Below are positions 11,533-23,700 of a stretch of DNA of 64,000 nt, one piece after another. The notes beneath the pieces are model-generated. The model saw only the letters and a program-made list of their open reading frames with translations. It ran no database searches and had not been told where the DNA came from. Numbering within the stretch: position 1 is the stretch's first letter; the number at the start of each line of letters is the position of its first letter. This DNA is from Hyposmocoma kahamanoa (lineage: Eukaryota > Arthropoda > Insecta > Lepidoptera > Cosmopterigidae). The position numbers were made by a program, and so were the translations under genes. The stretch covers positions 1,548,028-1,612,027 of the forward strand of contig NW_020653712.1 in the NCBI RefSeq assembly GCF_003589595.1, written 5' to 3'.

Positions 11533-11830
11533 ATGGAACTGGACGTTTTAATTGCGCCTTCCCCTTTAGAACGGCGGGGGAATAGAGGTAGGGTGGGTTT
11601 TCACCCTTATGTTGTGGATATTAAAGGAATTCATATGAATCGTTACGCTTCCACGTTTATATGGCGAACGGCTATGGAACGGAATTTTCTGGCTGCAGAC
11701 TTACTCCGTGAACACTGTACCTTGGGCGTTTTCAAGAGTAAATAGCTACTATTTATGTGCATGCTCCATCGTTACTTGCCATCAGGTGAGGTGGAGGTCA
11801 AATGTATAATGGTTTTAACCAAATATGACT
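11533..11830 (+). pseudogene. LINE RT C-terminal fragment
   Basis: HPYVVDIKGIHMNRYASTF, then IWRTAMERNFLAADL and TLGVFKSK, match the shared C-terminal pattern of insect non-LTR reverse transcriptases (YAST F..R.A..WN.LPA). The frame is broken downstream. Confidence 0.65.
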
Positions 11831-11832
11831 TA

Positions 11833-12032
11833 GGAAATGAAACTATTTTTCCGGATTTAAATTGCCTATATTTGTTTTTTCAAACAAACCGACATTACTT
11901 TTACAGTGTTTCCTATGGTCACGCTTGGTCACAGTCAACCGTGACCATGGGACCTGTAAAGGGCCCGAAACTTAGGTTTGTTTGAAACAACAAATATACG
12001 CGATTTAAATACGGAAAAATAGTTCCATTTCC
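11833..12032. mobile_element. Fold-back MITE F1 (200 bp, TA target)
   Basis: Long inverted repeats: GGAAATGAAACTATTTTTCC at the left and GGAAAAATAGTTCCATTTCC at the right, flanked by TA on both sides. The centre carries catggtcac / gtgaccatgg inverted pairs. Related pieces are at 39901-40130 and 51470-51600. The TA target fits Tc1/mariner-type mobilisation. Confidence 0.75.
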
Positions 12033-12129
12033 TATGTTTAACAATCGCGAAGACCTAAGAACTCGACAAATATGACTTTTTACGTCTTTTGAGGGTACTG
12101 CGTTCTGTACACAGAACTATAATGAGTTT

Positions 12130-13110
12130 TTATTTATTTATTGAGGTTCATCGGCAATTGTGACATCGATACACGTACGTTTTACAATGATAAGGGTGTT
12201 TAGGTAGATGCACAACTATTTAAAGATGAAAGACAGCTTGCATTAAATTGAGCAGAACAGTCTTAATATAACAGTGTACTATACAAAGAAAAAAGAACAA
12301 ACTGAATATGACGATAAAATATGACAATCAGATAAAAAAATATACATCCTAAATGTAAATGTAATATAAATTTTTGCAATTAATGCTACGAATACTGCCA
12401 GTGTACTTGTTAAGGATTGCCTCGCGGAGACCGGTTATCGAGTCCGAGAAAATATGTACTGTTGCATTATAGTCATTGTGTACTCTGGACAGACGGCTGG
12501 CCGGTGAGTTGAGACCCAATTTCGTTCTCCTGCGTAGTGGTGACAGAAAAGCAACTATATTTTTACTTCGATGGGGAACCATTGACTTACAAATAAATGG
12601 ACGACGGGTCTAATACAAAAACCACGAAAAAAATGTCCCAAGTCAACCTATTTAAACGTAGTGACATGTAAAGGAATATGAAAAAGCTAAAACGTTGAAT
12701 TTAAATTGTAATGTCATCGCAGTACTGTCTAATTTTGCTTGCTTCGCTGTCAGTCGAACAAACGAAGACGATTTTAACGCCCTATAAGTTCGGACACTTT
12801 TTAGCGCGGACCCGACGTCCATATAATTGTAAGTCAATGTGGGGAACGCTTAGTTTGAACATTGATGTCAGTTGTCAATCCTGTTAGTGAATAACTTGTG
12901 AAGGAAGGCTAGGTCCAATAGATCTTTGCGCTTTTCAAGTGAGATCATTTTGAAATTTTTTAATGTCATTTTATAAGAGCGTATTTTTTTGGCTGCACCG
13001 GCCGCGAAACTCAAGTAATTTACGAAACTATTCTGTACCCTTTCTAGCCTAAGTGTGTGAGTTGCGTAATGTGGACGCCACACTTTATATCCATACTCCA
13101 AAGTACTACG
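12130..13110 (-). pseudogene. LINE RT fragment split by a MITE
   Basis: 13100-12868 encodes MEYGYKVWRPHYATHTLRLE and KRKDLLDLAFLHKL, the post-RT region of non-LTR elements. 12571-12349 continues RRTKLGLNSPASRLSRV and HIFSDSITGLREAI, the C-terminus. The MITE at 12580-12839 separates them. No polymerase motifs remain. Confidence 0.7.
12580..12839. mobile_element. MITE family C, copy 1 (TSD TGGGGAAC)
   Basis: 260 bp with inverted ends CATTGACTTACAA ... TTGTAAGTCAATG and a perfect 8-bp duplication TGGGGAAC (12572-12579, 12840-12847). Removing it rejoins the LINE fragment. A second copy is at 58563-58792. An 8-bp TSD fits hAT or P superfamilies. Confidence 0.87.
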
Positions 13111-13318
13111 AACAAAATATACAATAAATGTAATCTAAAAACGTATATAAAAAAATCTAAAAAAAAATATATAAAAAAGTAAAAGTAATCTTACATAATA
13201 TATAATATTATATAAGATTACTTTTGTCACTGCAATCTTAAAATTTTTGCTGTTGCGGAGTACAAAACCGAGAGTCTTTGTCGCCTTGTCAAAAAAAGAA
13301 CGTCGTTTTTTTGCTAAT

Positions 13319-13543
13319 TAATAATAATAATAAGAATAACGCACACACTCAACAGAGCTTCGGACTAGGGAAAACCTTGTGTCGCGGGTGCCATGGACAC
13401 ACACATAGACAACCACAAATTACACCCAAACTCACGAGAGAAATAAATGTAGGTCATATAAATATTTCTCCCGGCCCGGGAATCGACCCTGAGACCTCTG
13501 CGTGGCAGTCCGACACGGTAAACGTTCGGCCACGGAGGCAGTT
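13319..13543 (-). repeat. tRNA-derived SINE T
   Basis: Reverse copy: (TAA)n-type tail at the left, acccgcgacacaaggttttc body, tRNA-like head ending gttcggccacggaggcag at the right. Well conserved. Confidence 0.8.
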
Positions 13544-13679
13544 GATAATTACATATCAATTAGAACGCTGCTGCTCAAACGCTATAGTGCCTGCTGATGG
13601 GTTAAATGGGCCTAAAATCTTGCAACCAGAATAAAATAAAAAAAGAAAATAATTATTTATAAAAATAATGTTTAAATTC

Positions 13680-14120
13680 ACCTTTAATTCCTCTTATACG
13701 TTCCGAGGGCAGTATTACTTTTTCCCATGGTTGGTATAGGTTATAAATGCAATGTTACATTGTACATAACTTTTGCACATTGTCGTAAAAAATAATGAAT
13801 TATTGAATAAAATGTTTTTCCTTGTATTTTTCACAAATAAACATTGGTTTGGTGTTATTTTTACATTAAGTTAATTTAATTTTTTTAGGCAATCCCTCAC
13901 TTTTTTATGTACATGACAGACATTTTATTCAATTGCCGCTAATCTTAGCTTTCCGAAAAAATATTTTTTATGTTCGTACTGCTTTTACTTCTCATAATAT
14001 GATAATTTTAGAACAAACGTTTAGTAAACTAAGTATAAAAAAATCAAAATGGCTGCCATTCCTAGGGAGTTGAGTTTTTGATCCCACATGTATTAGTGTT
14101 TTTCACATAATATTGAATAC
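13680..14120. other. AT-rich non-coding stretch
   Basis: It shares tttgcacattgtcgtaaaaa and cacaaataaacattggtttgg with 56940-57060, so it belongs to a further repeat. No gene seen. Confidence 0.45.
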
Positions 14121-14142
14121 TAAACACCCCCTTAAAGTTACA

Positions 14143-14266
14143 CAAATTACACCCAAACTCACGAGAGAAATAATAGGCCATACAAATATTTCTCTCGGCC
14201 CGGGAATCGAACCCGAGACCTCTGCGTGACAGTCCAGCATGGTAACCGTTCGGCCACGAAGGCAGT
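14143..14266 (-). repeat. SINE T, partial (tRNA-like head)
   Basis: ccgggaatcgaacccgagac and gttcggccacgaaggcag on the + strand are the reverse of the tRNA-like head. The tail part is missing. It lies about 220 bp upstream of the SPH start codon, in the probable 5' UTR intron. Confidence 0.7.
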
Positions 14267-14475
14267 TATATGCCGCGTAAACGTGTGTCTTGTGTTAGAC
14301 TGGCAGGGCACTGAAAGGGCACGCACTGTACAAATACAGTGCGTGCCCTAACACACTGTATATGACCTCACATAATTCACAGGGATCGTCATAGATTATT
14401 TTTAGTATAGTAAAAATTACTATTTCGGAAGAAGGTTTTTTACATCTCACCTTCAGAAATAATACATATCGCATT

Positions 14476-14485
14476 CCTTTCACAG
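14476..14485 (+). other. Probable splice acceptor just before the SPH start codon
   Basis: cctttcacag lies immediately before the ATG at 14486. This is a strong acceptor and implies an upstream non-coding exon. I could not identify that exon or the promoter in the repeat-rich sequence to the left. Confidence 0.6.
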
Positions 14486-14708
14486 ATGTACAAGTTTTTC
14501 CTTCTATCACTACTCGCCGTGGCAGCGGGTCAAGGCAACAGCGGCGACCTAGAATCAGTAATAAACCAAATATTTGGTACGCCACCACCGGCAACCGGTA
14601 ACACCGGTAGCGGCACTAACCCTGGTAACGTCGTCGGTGGGAATCTTGGTAACAATAATGGACAGATATCGGGACCGTCCACTATTGTACCGCCGGGAAT
14701 AAGTGATG
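14486..14708 (+). CDS. SPH exon 1: signal peptide and G/N-rich leader
   Basis: The exon encodes residues 1-74 plus one base. It opens [17 protein letters not shown], a typical secretory signal, then runs into a low-complexity G/N/T/P-rich stretch. The donor is gatg|gtaagt (phase 1). The ATG follows directly after a pyrimidine-rich acceptor (cctttcacag), so this is probably the second exon of the transcript. Confidence 0.9.
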
Positions 14709-17700
14709 GTAAGTAAAATATCTGGCAATTTATTTATTGTGAAAGAATTCGTCCACGAAAGTACTGTTATCTTACCTATTTCTGCCCACATTACTGTGTT
14801 CCGGTAAGGGTGCTGGTGAAATTACAGGCACATGGGACTTGTCAACTTATGTCTCAGATCTTTGTAATTTAAAGTTATCAGTGGCACCACAACTGTTATG
14901 GCCGTCAGCTAAGTTTATTGTACTCAATTTTGGTGACAATTGTTATTATTTAATTACTCGAATATATCATCGTGAAATATTAAAGAATATTTCAGGTTAC
15001 CACACTCGAATATTAAATTTTAATAATACTTCATGATGATATTCTATAAATATTTAAATAAAAAGAAGTTGTCATCAAAATTGAGTACAAAAAACTTACC
15101 TGAAAATTACACATGGACAGGCGTGCCTATATAGGACAACTGTTATTACGGTAGTAAAATCGTCATAATTTTCAAGAATTATAACTTTTTCAAAATAAAA
15201 ACACCGACTTCAGAAGTTTACTTATCCATTTTCGCTGTTTTATTTTTAACCGACTTCAAAAAAAGATTCTCACATATTTTATACACACATATTTTCTTGT
15301 AATTTAATGGCACTGCTAGTGAGGTAGGTTTTCAACAAAAAGAGAATGGAATAGAATAAGTTTTATTGAACACAAAATAAACCATTGACAATACAAAAAA
15401 TAAAAACAAAGCTAAAGGTGCGATCGGCGGCCTTATCGCTAGACAGCGATCTCTTCCAGGCAAACTTACAAATTATTACGGAGTTTTCGGTGAAGGGCAG
15501 TTAATGGCGCACAAAGTAGCTAAACGATGTATAAATTGAATCGAATACATTTTTAAACAAACTTCACAAAAACGTACTACTATCGAGTATATAACCAGAA
15601 ATAGAGACGAAATAAGGCCCTGGCAACTCATCAGGCAAATGGGCCTTATATCATTTTTAAATATCAACTCTTGTTTGCGCTGAAATCACAAATTTGAAAA
15701 CTGGAATAGTGCAGTGCCAACAACTGACCTGTATGTACGTCCCCGAATATTCCAAAAATATTCTGTATTTGTTGTAATAAAGATAATATCTCTAACTATG
15801 GGGGGCTGTTCCATTCGGTGGTGTGGGAAAAACAGCAAAACATCTAATTAAAACGGAATCACATTTCATCGGTAATTAAATATTGACGACACCCGTCAAT
15901 TGTTTCGAATTCGGGCTGGCCAATCGGAACGCAGTTGTCACCGTAATGATTTGGCAGAATAGTTTTTAAACAAATTAAATGACATTTCGTCTCAATTTCT
16001 GGTTATATTGGAATGTAATATTAACTAATTAGTTGTACTTATCATTTTAAAGTTCTTATTTGCATGCCTAGGATATTTTCTGGCAAAACATGTATGTTCC
16101 TAATCCACTATTCGTTATATTGACCACTCTGTTTCTAGCAAATAAATGATCTGATCGATTTTATATACTTGATGCGTACTACATATATATTATAACATAC
16201 ATGCACATTGCCGCATTCCAAATATACAATTATATACATACTATATTGTATACACAAACACAGTATACAGAATGTGTATAATAAGTATATATAAAAAGTA
16301 AAAAAATATTAATATTTAACGTGTTAGGACAAAACTTGTCTGAACGTCTGATGATGTATTTGAATGTTTTTATTTATATAACATCAACCGACGGGACGAA
16401 CTAGTCGTGCGCCTGATGGTAATGATGGTAAGCTACAAGGACAGGCCTTAACAGTTACAATGCCAGCCAGAACTTTAAATTACAAAGAGCTAAGGGCCAC
16501 TGCGGCCGTCACCCTGAGACTAAGTTGATAAGATCACCAGCATCTATTGCCCTTTAAAACTGGAACACAGTAATGCAGACATTACTGCTTGGCGGCAGAA
16601 ATAGGTAAGGTGGCAGTACTTCCCTGGACGAAATCTTTCACAAGGAGTCCTACTGCTAGTAAAAATCTATGTGTATCTATCACTGTATTTATTTACACAC
16701 ATATCATAAACCCTCTATGATGTGTTCAAAAACCGTAAATTATGACCAGCATAAAGATAAACTGTTTTGTTAGAACAAACTTACTTGTAAGTGAAAATGT
16801 TATTATTGCTTCATATTAACACCAAATTCGATTTTAGTATTACATTCAAATCTCCAACATCTCTGGAAAACAAAACAATTTGATTCGACCTCAATTCTAA
16901 TATCAGTCGAGATGAAGTTTTATTCGAAACGAAATGTCAATAGCAATCAATTTTGACAAATCTCATACGTTACTTGATATCGAACGATGTAATAGTTGGG
17001 GCCGACTCTAGTTTGTCTATGAATTTAAAAAAACTACGGTTGCGTGACATGCTTGATAAATAAGTTTTTTCATTATTTTACTAATAATTACTGCTAATAG
17101 CTCTGATCAATTCCGCAATGCCGGTCGAAACATGCGGTTCCTGACCACATCACAGAGAGCTTATAATATGTGTGTAGATAAAGCAGTATATGTAACTGTA
17201 CATAATTGGGCATTAAAACACTCGTGTGATGTTTTGACTGGACGTTTGACTCGCCTGCTGGCTTATTTCATAAACCCACAACCGTGTTTTAATGCCTTTA
17301 ATTCATTATGTAACAATCACATAAACTACTATTTCGTTATCGCCCTTCTCATTAGCACTCATTGTCGCGACCAAAACAAAAAAAAGACGAAAAAACAATA
17401 GAATACCAAAACACTTTAGTTTAAATGTCACCGCCATTTTCTTTTTTTTTTAAGTAGGCAAGCGGTACAAGTAGGTATTCTTAATTCTCGCAATTAAGAA
17501 CACTCGGCAGTTGGCTGTATGAGTTTTTATTTTGCCTGCTTAGAATAATAACGCATAGAAACCTAGTCCGCACACGCTAAGTGAGGCAAATTGAAGCGCG
17601 CCAAAAGGGCCTACACGAGCGGGCGGGCCTTCAGTGCTCAAGGTCAACTTGCACCGCGAACAGATCAAGAATTTTAGCTAAAAATGACGAATTGTGCGGT

Positions 17701-20700
17701 AAATGAGTGTAAAAATACGTCAGACAAACATAAAATAGATACTAACATCACATTCCACAAGGAAGTAACGCGTTTCAACTTGTACTTTTATATAAATATT
17801 CACTGAAACCGAAAATTAACCTACTACTAAAACTAGCCTACATGAATTTGATTTTTGCCTCACTTGTGACAGTTCGTTTGATATGAAACTATCATTCTAT
17901 GCGTTATTATTCTAAGTTTGCCTGTTTACGTAGTTCATTATTAGTAGGTAGATTTAAAAGTTTAGAGAAGTGGACAGTTTTTTGAAAGTTATGCAAATAT
18001 TTCCGAGCATGTTTGAGAAAATATTATTCGTAAAGAAATTGAAATGTAAAATATGATGATAATGTCAATGTGCGAATGATAATAATGTCAGATAACCACG
18101 CAAATTGCCTGATTTCAAACAAGAGAATCCCATATGAAGGCAGTAATACATAGGCAGTAGATAATGTGTCATGTCTCTTTTCGACTCAGTAAGTAACACT
18201 GTTCTTTCATCTATCCAGTGACGAACGACACCTCCTGCATGACAGAGAATAACGAAGTAGGCGAATGCGTGCGCTACTACCTTTGTAATAACAACACTAT
18301 CATCGAAGATGGGGTCGGCATCATCGATATTCGGTAAGTTACTTTGTGGGCTTCTTCTCTAATTGACAATAGCTACTTTTATTTACATAAATATATTTTT
18401 CACCTCACTAGCCCGGAAAGGCTTCCTTTTCCTTTCCTCCCGGAAAGCGTATTTGAAATTCGAACTTGACGATGGACTGTGGTGCACCTAACTTTTTCTT
18501 TCGATGAACAAAAAACATAATAACACGTTCAAGTAAGCGATTTGTCTTACATTAATTATGTAATATAAATCCGTTGGTATATATTTTTTTCTTGTTGTTG
18601 TTGACAACGGTACCTAATTTGGTTTTTTATAGTTCAACTGTTTTTCTTTCATCTACCATTTTCCACGCTATAGTGAAGTGAAAAGTTGTGCGTTTCGCTC
18701 GGCAGCAAAGTTGTTTTGCGTCTCGTGGTTTGAAACCCTCGCTACGCTCAGAATTCTATCTATAATCTTAGAATCCTTCGCTTGCTGAGGTTTAATAAAG
18801 CACTTGCGTCAAACAACAACTTTCCATCCTCGCAAAATAAATAACTTCACTTCTATTTTTATTTTTAACAACGTCGTTTCCCTATTTAAATTCAATTATT
18901 TAAACCAGCTCATTCGAAAATGCTTAAGCGTCAATCGTGGTATAACGTCATGACTACGCGAAAAAAAAATCGATAATAAACACCAATTTCAATTTGCTTG
19001 TTTCACACACACACTGGTAGCACCGCACTAGGGAAACCCTGTATCGCGGGTGCCATGGACACACACAGGTAGACAACCACAAACTACACCAAAACTCAAG
19101 AGAGAAATAAATGTAGGCCATTCAAATATTTTGTGGGGATGGAGAACTAGAAAGTCGGGGTGGAAAGAAACTGTGAGTGTTAGGACGTGGTAGAGTGAGC
19201 AATGTAAGTGTAGTGTGATGGTGAAGATAGAGGAAGAAGGAGACAGAGACTTCATCCGGCACGAAGACTGGCCCTCCTCCAGTCTAGATTTGAATCCGTT
19301 AGATTACAAAATATGGCAACACTTGGAGGAAAAGGCGTGCTCAAAGCCTCATCCCAATTTGGAGTCACTCAAGACATCCTTGATTAAGGCAGCCGCCGAC
19401 ATTGACATGGACCTCGTTCGTGCTGCGATAGACAACTGGCCGCGCAGATTGAAAGCCTGTATTCAAAATCACGGAGGTCATTTTGAATAAACTTTAGTGT
19501 CATAAGAATCTATGTTTTGTTAAGTTCATTTTGGTATATAAATGGTTACATAATGAATAAACTTGTTTCAATTATTTTATATTAAACATGTGACAGAATT
19601 TATGACTTGACTAGGTATATCTTATCGGTCAAACAATGTATCATATATTTATATAATTTAAATCTAATCAAATAAGGTTACATATCTGTCAATCAATGTC
19701 AACATATAAAAATATTAAATACGAAATAAATATGTTTATAAAGTGAAATTTATGAAATACTACTTAATTAGTATTGGTAAAACGAATAGCGAAATTCGTA
19801 GATACTATCAGTACGATAGAATAAGACAAAGTCGGGAGATCAGACATGAAAAGTGAGTAAATTGTCAAAGAGCGAGAGATAGTTTACAATAGCAGTTTAG
19901 ACACTCATTTTATAATACATATTAGTTGAAACTCTTTCAGGAATCAGGAAAAGTAAGGGCGTTTCCTAGAAAACGTATAATGAGAGAAATGAAGATGATA
20001 GGGGTCCGTAGTTTCAAACTTCAAATATCCCGGAATATCTGAATCTACACGAATTGCAATTGTCGGCGACGTGTGGCGCAATCTGGTGTCAGGTAAGCGG
20101 CTGCGGAATCGCCGATATATGACACCCTTCGGCCAAAACTCCTCCTTCATGATGGTCGACAGATGTTCGGTCGGTACCACAAACGAATTAAAATTCCGGT
20201 TGTGGTAGGACTTTAACCGCTCGACCCTCGGGAATATATTTGGCTTTTAGTCTGATGTACTCCACTATCTCCTCAGACTTCGTGGTGTAACGTATGGCCG
20301 GTATGGTCGGTATGGCCTGACGCAGCAGAAAGTTCGACCCTGTCGGTTTTTGGTTGGGATAATTAGATAACACAATTTATGGAAATTTAGATACGAGAGA
20401 TGTTTTTACATTTAATAAATATTTAACACTAAGTTGGAATAATGAACGAAAAAATCTCTAAGATGCACGCATCCAAAGCCGTACAAAATGTAGACACTTT
20501 TAATAATAATAACGCAACACACTCATAGCGCCGCACTAGGGAAACCCTGTGTCGCGGGTGCCATGGACACACACATAGACAACCACAAGTGACACCCAAA
20601 CTCGCGAGAGAAATAAATGTAGGCAATACACATACTTCTCCCGGCCTGGGAATCGAACCCAGGACCTCTGCGTGTTAGTCCGGCATGGTAACCGTTCGGC

Positions 20701-23700
20701 TACGGAGGCAGTTAAAAGTTAGTTACCACTTGAATACTTTTTGATTTCGTTTTTATGTCCACGTTTTCATTGGTATACATTGTTTCAGTGATAAACTACG
20801 TTAAGACATCTCCGAGAAATGACCGTGTATTATTACATTGTTGATGAAATTGTATGTGTATGAAATTGTTCATCGACAAAATATCATTAGTATTAGTTAA
20901 GGCGAAGACACTTTGTTTATGTGTTCATAGTGTAATTAATACTGACATTGAACAGAAATAGAGACGAAATGTCATTTAATTTGTTTGGCCAGCCCGCATT
21001 CGAAACAATTGACAGGTGTCATCAATTGTTTCGCTTCAAATCGACCAGTTTAACTTGAGCTTCGCTATAATGGACGAAAATTGCAAAATTACATATTTAA
21101 TATTTAATTACAGATGGAATGTGATTCCGTTTGTTTTATAATTAGATGTTTTGCTGTTTTTCCCCACATCGCCGAATGAAACAGGACGCCAATGTTAGAG
21201 ATATTATCTTTATTACAATAAATACTACTAATATACTCGCTTCGCTCGTGATTCAAATATAGATTCCTAAGCGTAGCGAGGATTTCAAGGCACGAGACCC
21301 AAAACAACTTTTGCTGCCGAGGGAAACACACAAGTTTTCACCTCACTATAGCGAGGGAAATGGTAGATGAAAGAAAAACAGTTGAACTAAAAAACCTTTT
21401 TTAATGAAAAGAAAAAGTTTATCTTCGGATGCGTTCTGAATTTACACCTCATCAATTTCACATTTCAAAATAAACTTAAATGCTATGGAATACACTTTGA
21501 ATTAAATTTGTGTGGATTCTGGAGCCGTGTCGTCTTTCCATACATCTTTATCTAACACGTAGTCTTCAATTTTGTAATATGATTTTTCGATCAAAATATT
21601 TTTAATGTAGTTTTTAAACTTAGGAAACGATAAACTTAATATATGCTCCGGAATCTTATTGTAAAAACGTATACAGTTCCCCATAAAAGAGTTGTTTATC
21701 TTGGTAAACGAAATCGTGGTACCATGAGTTTGGACTTAGCTCTAAGGTTAATATTATGGATATCTTCTTTGTTATTGAAATTATGTATATTTTTACGGGC
21801 ATGTAAAATATTTGAGTAAATGTACTGTGATGCCACAGTCATGATACCAGTCTCTTTAAACTTTTCTCTGAGAAAAACCCGAGAGCCTAGACGGTACACA
21901 GAACGAATCGCTCGTTTTTGCAATCCAAATATGGTTTGAATATCTGCCGCTTTACCCTACATGAGAATCCCGTAGGACATTATAATATGGAAGTAACTAA
22001 AGTAGACTAGTCTAGCAGTACTAACATCAGTAAGCTCACGTATTCTACGAACTGCGTATGCAGCGGAGCTTAATCTGCTGGCCAGGGAAAATATATGTGG
22101 AAACCATTAAAGTTTACTATCTAAGGTCACTCCTAAGAAAACTGCTTTATTAACAAGGTCTAACTTTTCTCCGTTTATTTCTATGCTTGGGCTAGTCGAT
22201 TTCACATTAGGTAATTCAAATTTAACACATTTTGTCTTCTTGGCATTAAGCAATAAATTGTTAGCATTAAACCAATAAACTACCTTAGAGAGTATATCAT
22301 TAATATGGTCATAGTTAATATCATGTCTGTCTGTTTTAAAAATCAAGGATGTGTCATCAGCAAACAACACTATTTCGCAATGGTCCTTAACAAAGAATGG
22401 CAGATCATTAATATAAATCAGAAATAAGAAAGGTCCAAGTATTGAGCCCTGCGGAACACCCATTTTTACCGGAGAACCCAAAGAAGTGGTGTGACTTCTT
22501 GTCTGATTTATGTCTACTTTCTGAATTCTACTGTTGAGATATGACGAGACAAGTTTCGACGCCTTGCCATTTACACCGTAATGTTCCAGCTTCCTAATAA
22601 GAGTAATATGATCAACGCAATCAAATGCCTTTGAGAGGTCACAGAAAACACCAATAGCGTTCTGGGACCTTTCCCAAGCATCAAAGATGTGTTTTAGTAA
22701 CGCTACCCCCGCATCGCTAGTCGATCTACCACTAGTAAACCCGTATTGTTCACTATGAAAAATATGATTCCTACCGAAATAGGACAGTAATAGAACAGTA
22801 CGGCATTGTTAGAGTGTGTCTTTATTACAATAAATACAGAATATTTTTTGGAATATACGGAGACGTACACACAGGTCAGTAGTTGGTCTGACTATATTTT
22901 CGTGCAAACGAGAGTTTATATTTATAAGAGCTGTATCGCTAATGTGTTACCAGGAATAGATGGCGCTTATTTCGTCTCTATTTCTGGTTATATACTCGAT
23001 GCCTAATTCATGTCTCTAATTCATTTAAGGGGCAATGTATACGCTTCTATAATAAGATTCCGATTGAAATTCAAAGTTTACCTACGATTAAATTTATTTA
23101 CGACTAAAACTATTGTGAAACAAAAATTTTATACTAAAGGTTACAACTTCTGCGTACTTGGATGACAAAAATCCGTGGTAGTGACCCCGTTTAGCTCTTT
23201 CAGATATTCTCGAGCTAAGATGTTTGAATTAAATATTGTAACGGTAAATGTATTCAAATGTATATTTACAAAGAGCAACCCCTAGAGTTTCTTGCTCATT
23301 CTTATCAGGGGAATCTGCCTTACGAATGAGCAGTACAGTTTAATCAGTGTGACGATTTCTAGTGTAATTTGCTTACCTGTAAAATAAAGATACTTTGGCT
23401 TTCAGAAAGAAAGCCTTTCCGAGTTAGTGAGGAGAAAAATCATTTTTCCGCTTCTGTTCTTTGTTATAATTAAAAGAATTCTTTTTTTTACTAGCCGTTT
23501 TCAAATCTTTCTCATATGATTCATCATATATGATGATTGAGAAGACCTAATCCATTTAATTTTTTTTTCATTTGCTTCCAGCTAGCTTTAGAAATAACGT
23601 GTTTTTTTTTCATCTGCAGAGGTCTCGATGGCCCGTGTCACTCGTACTTGGACTCCTGCTGCCTTTTGGGCAACACACGCCCAATTGAAGACCCAATCAC

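Noticed and set aside
14486..14716. Short secreted Gly/Asn-rich peptide gene
   Set aside because: The frame continues through a phase-consistent donor into the clip-domain exons, so it is exon 1 of the SPH and not a stand-alone peptide.
17132..17401. 89-codon ORF with a possible protein
   Set aside because: It crosses the end of an interspersed repeat found in reverse at 6310-6800 and has no domain or splice context.
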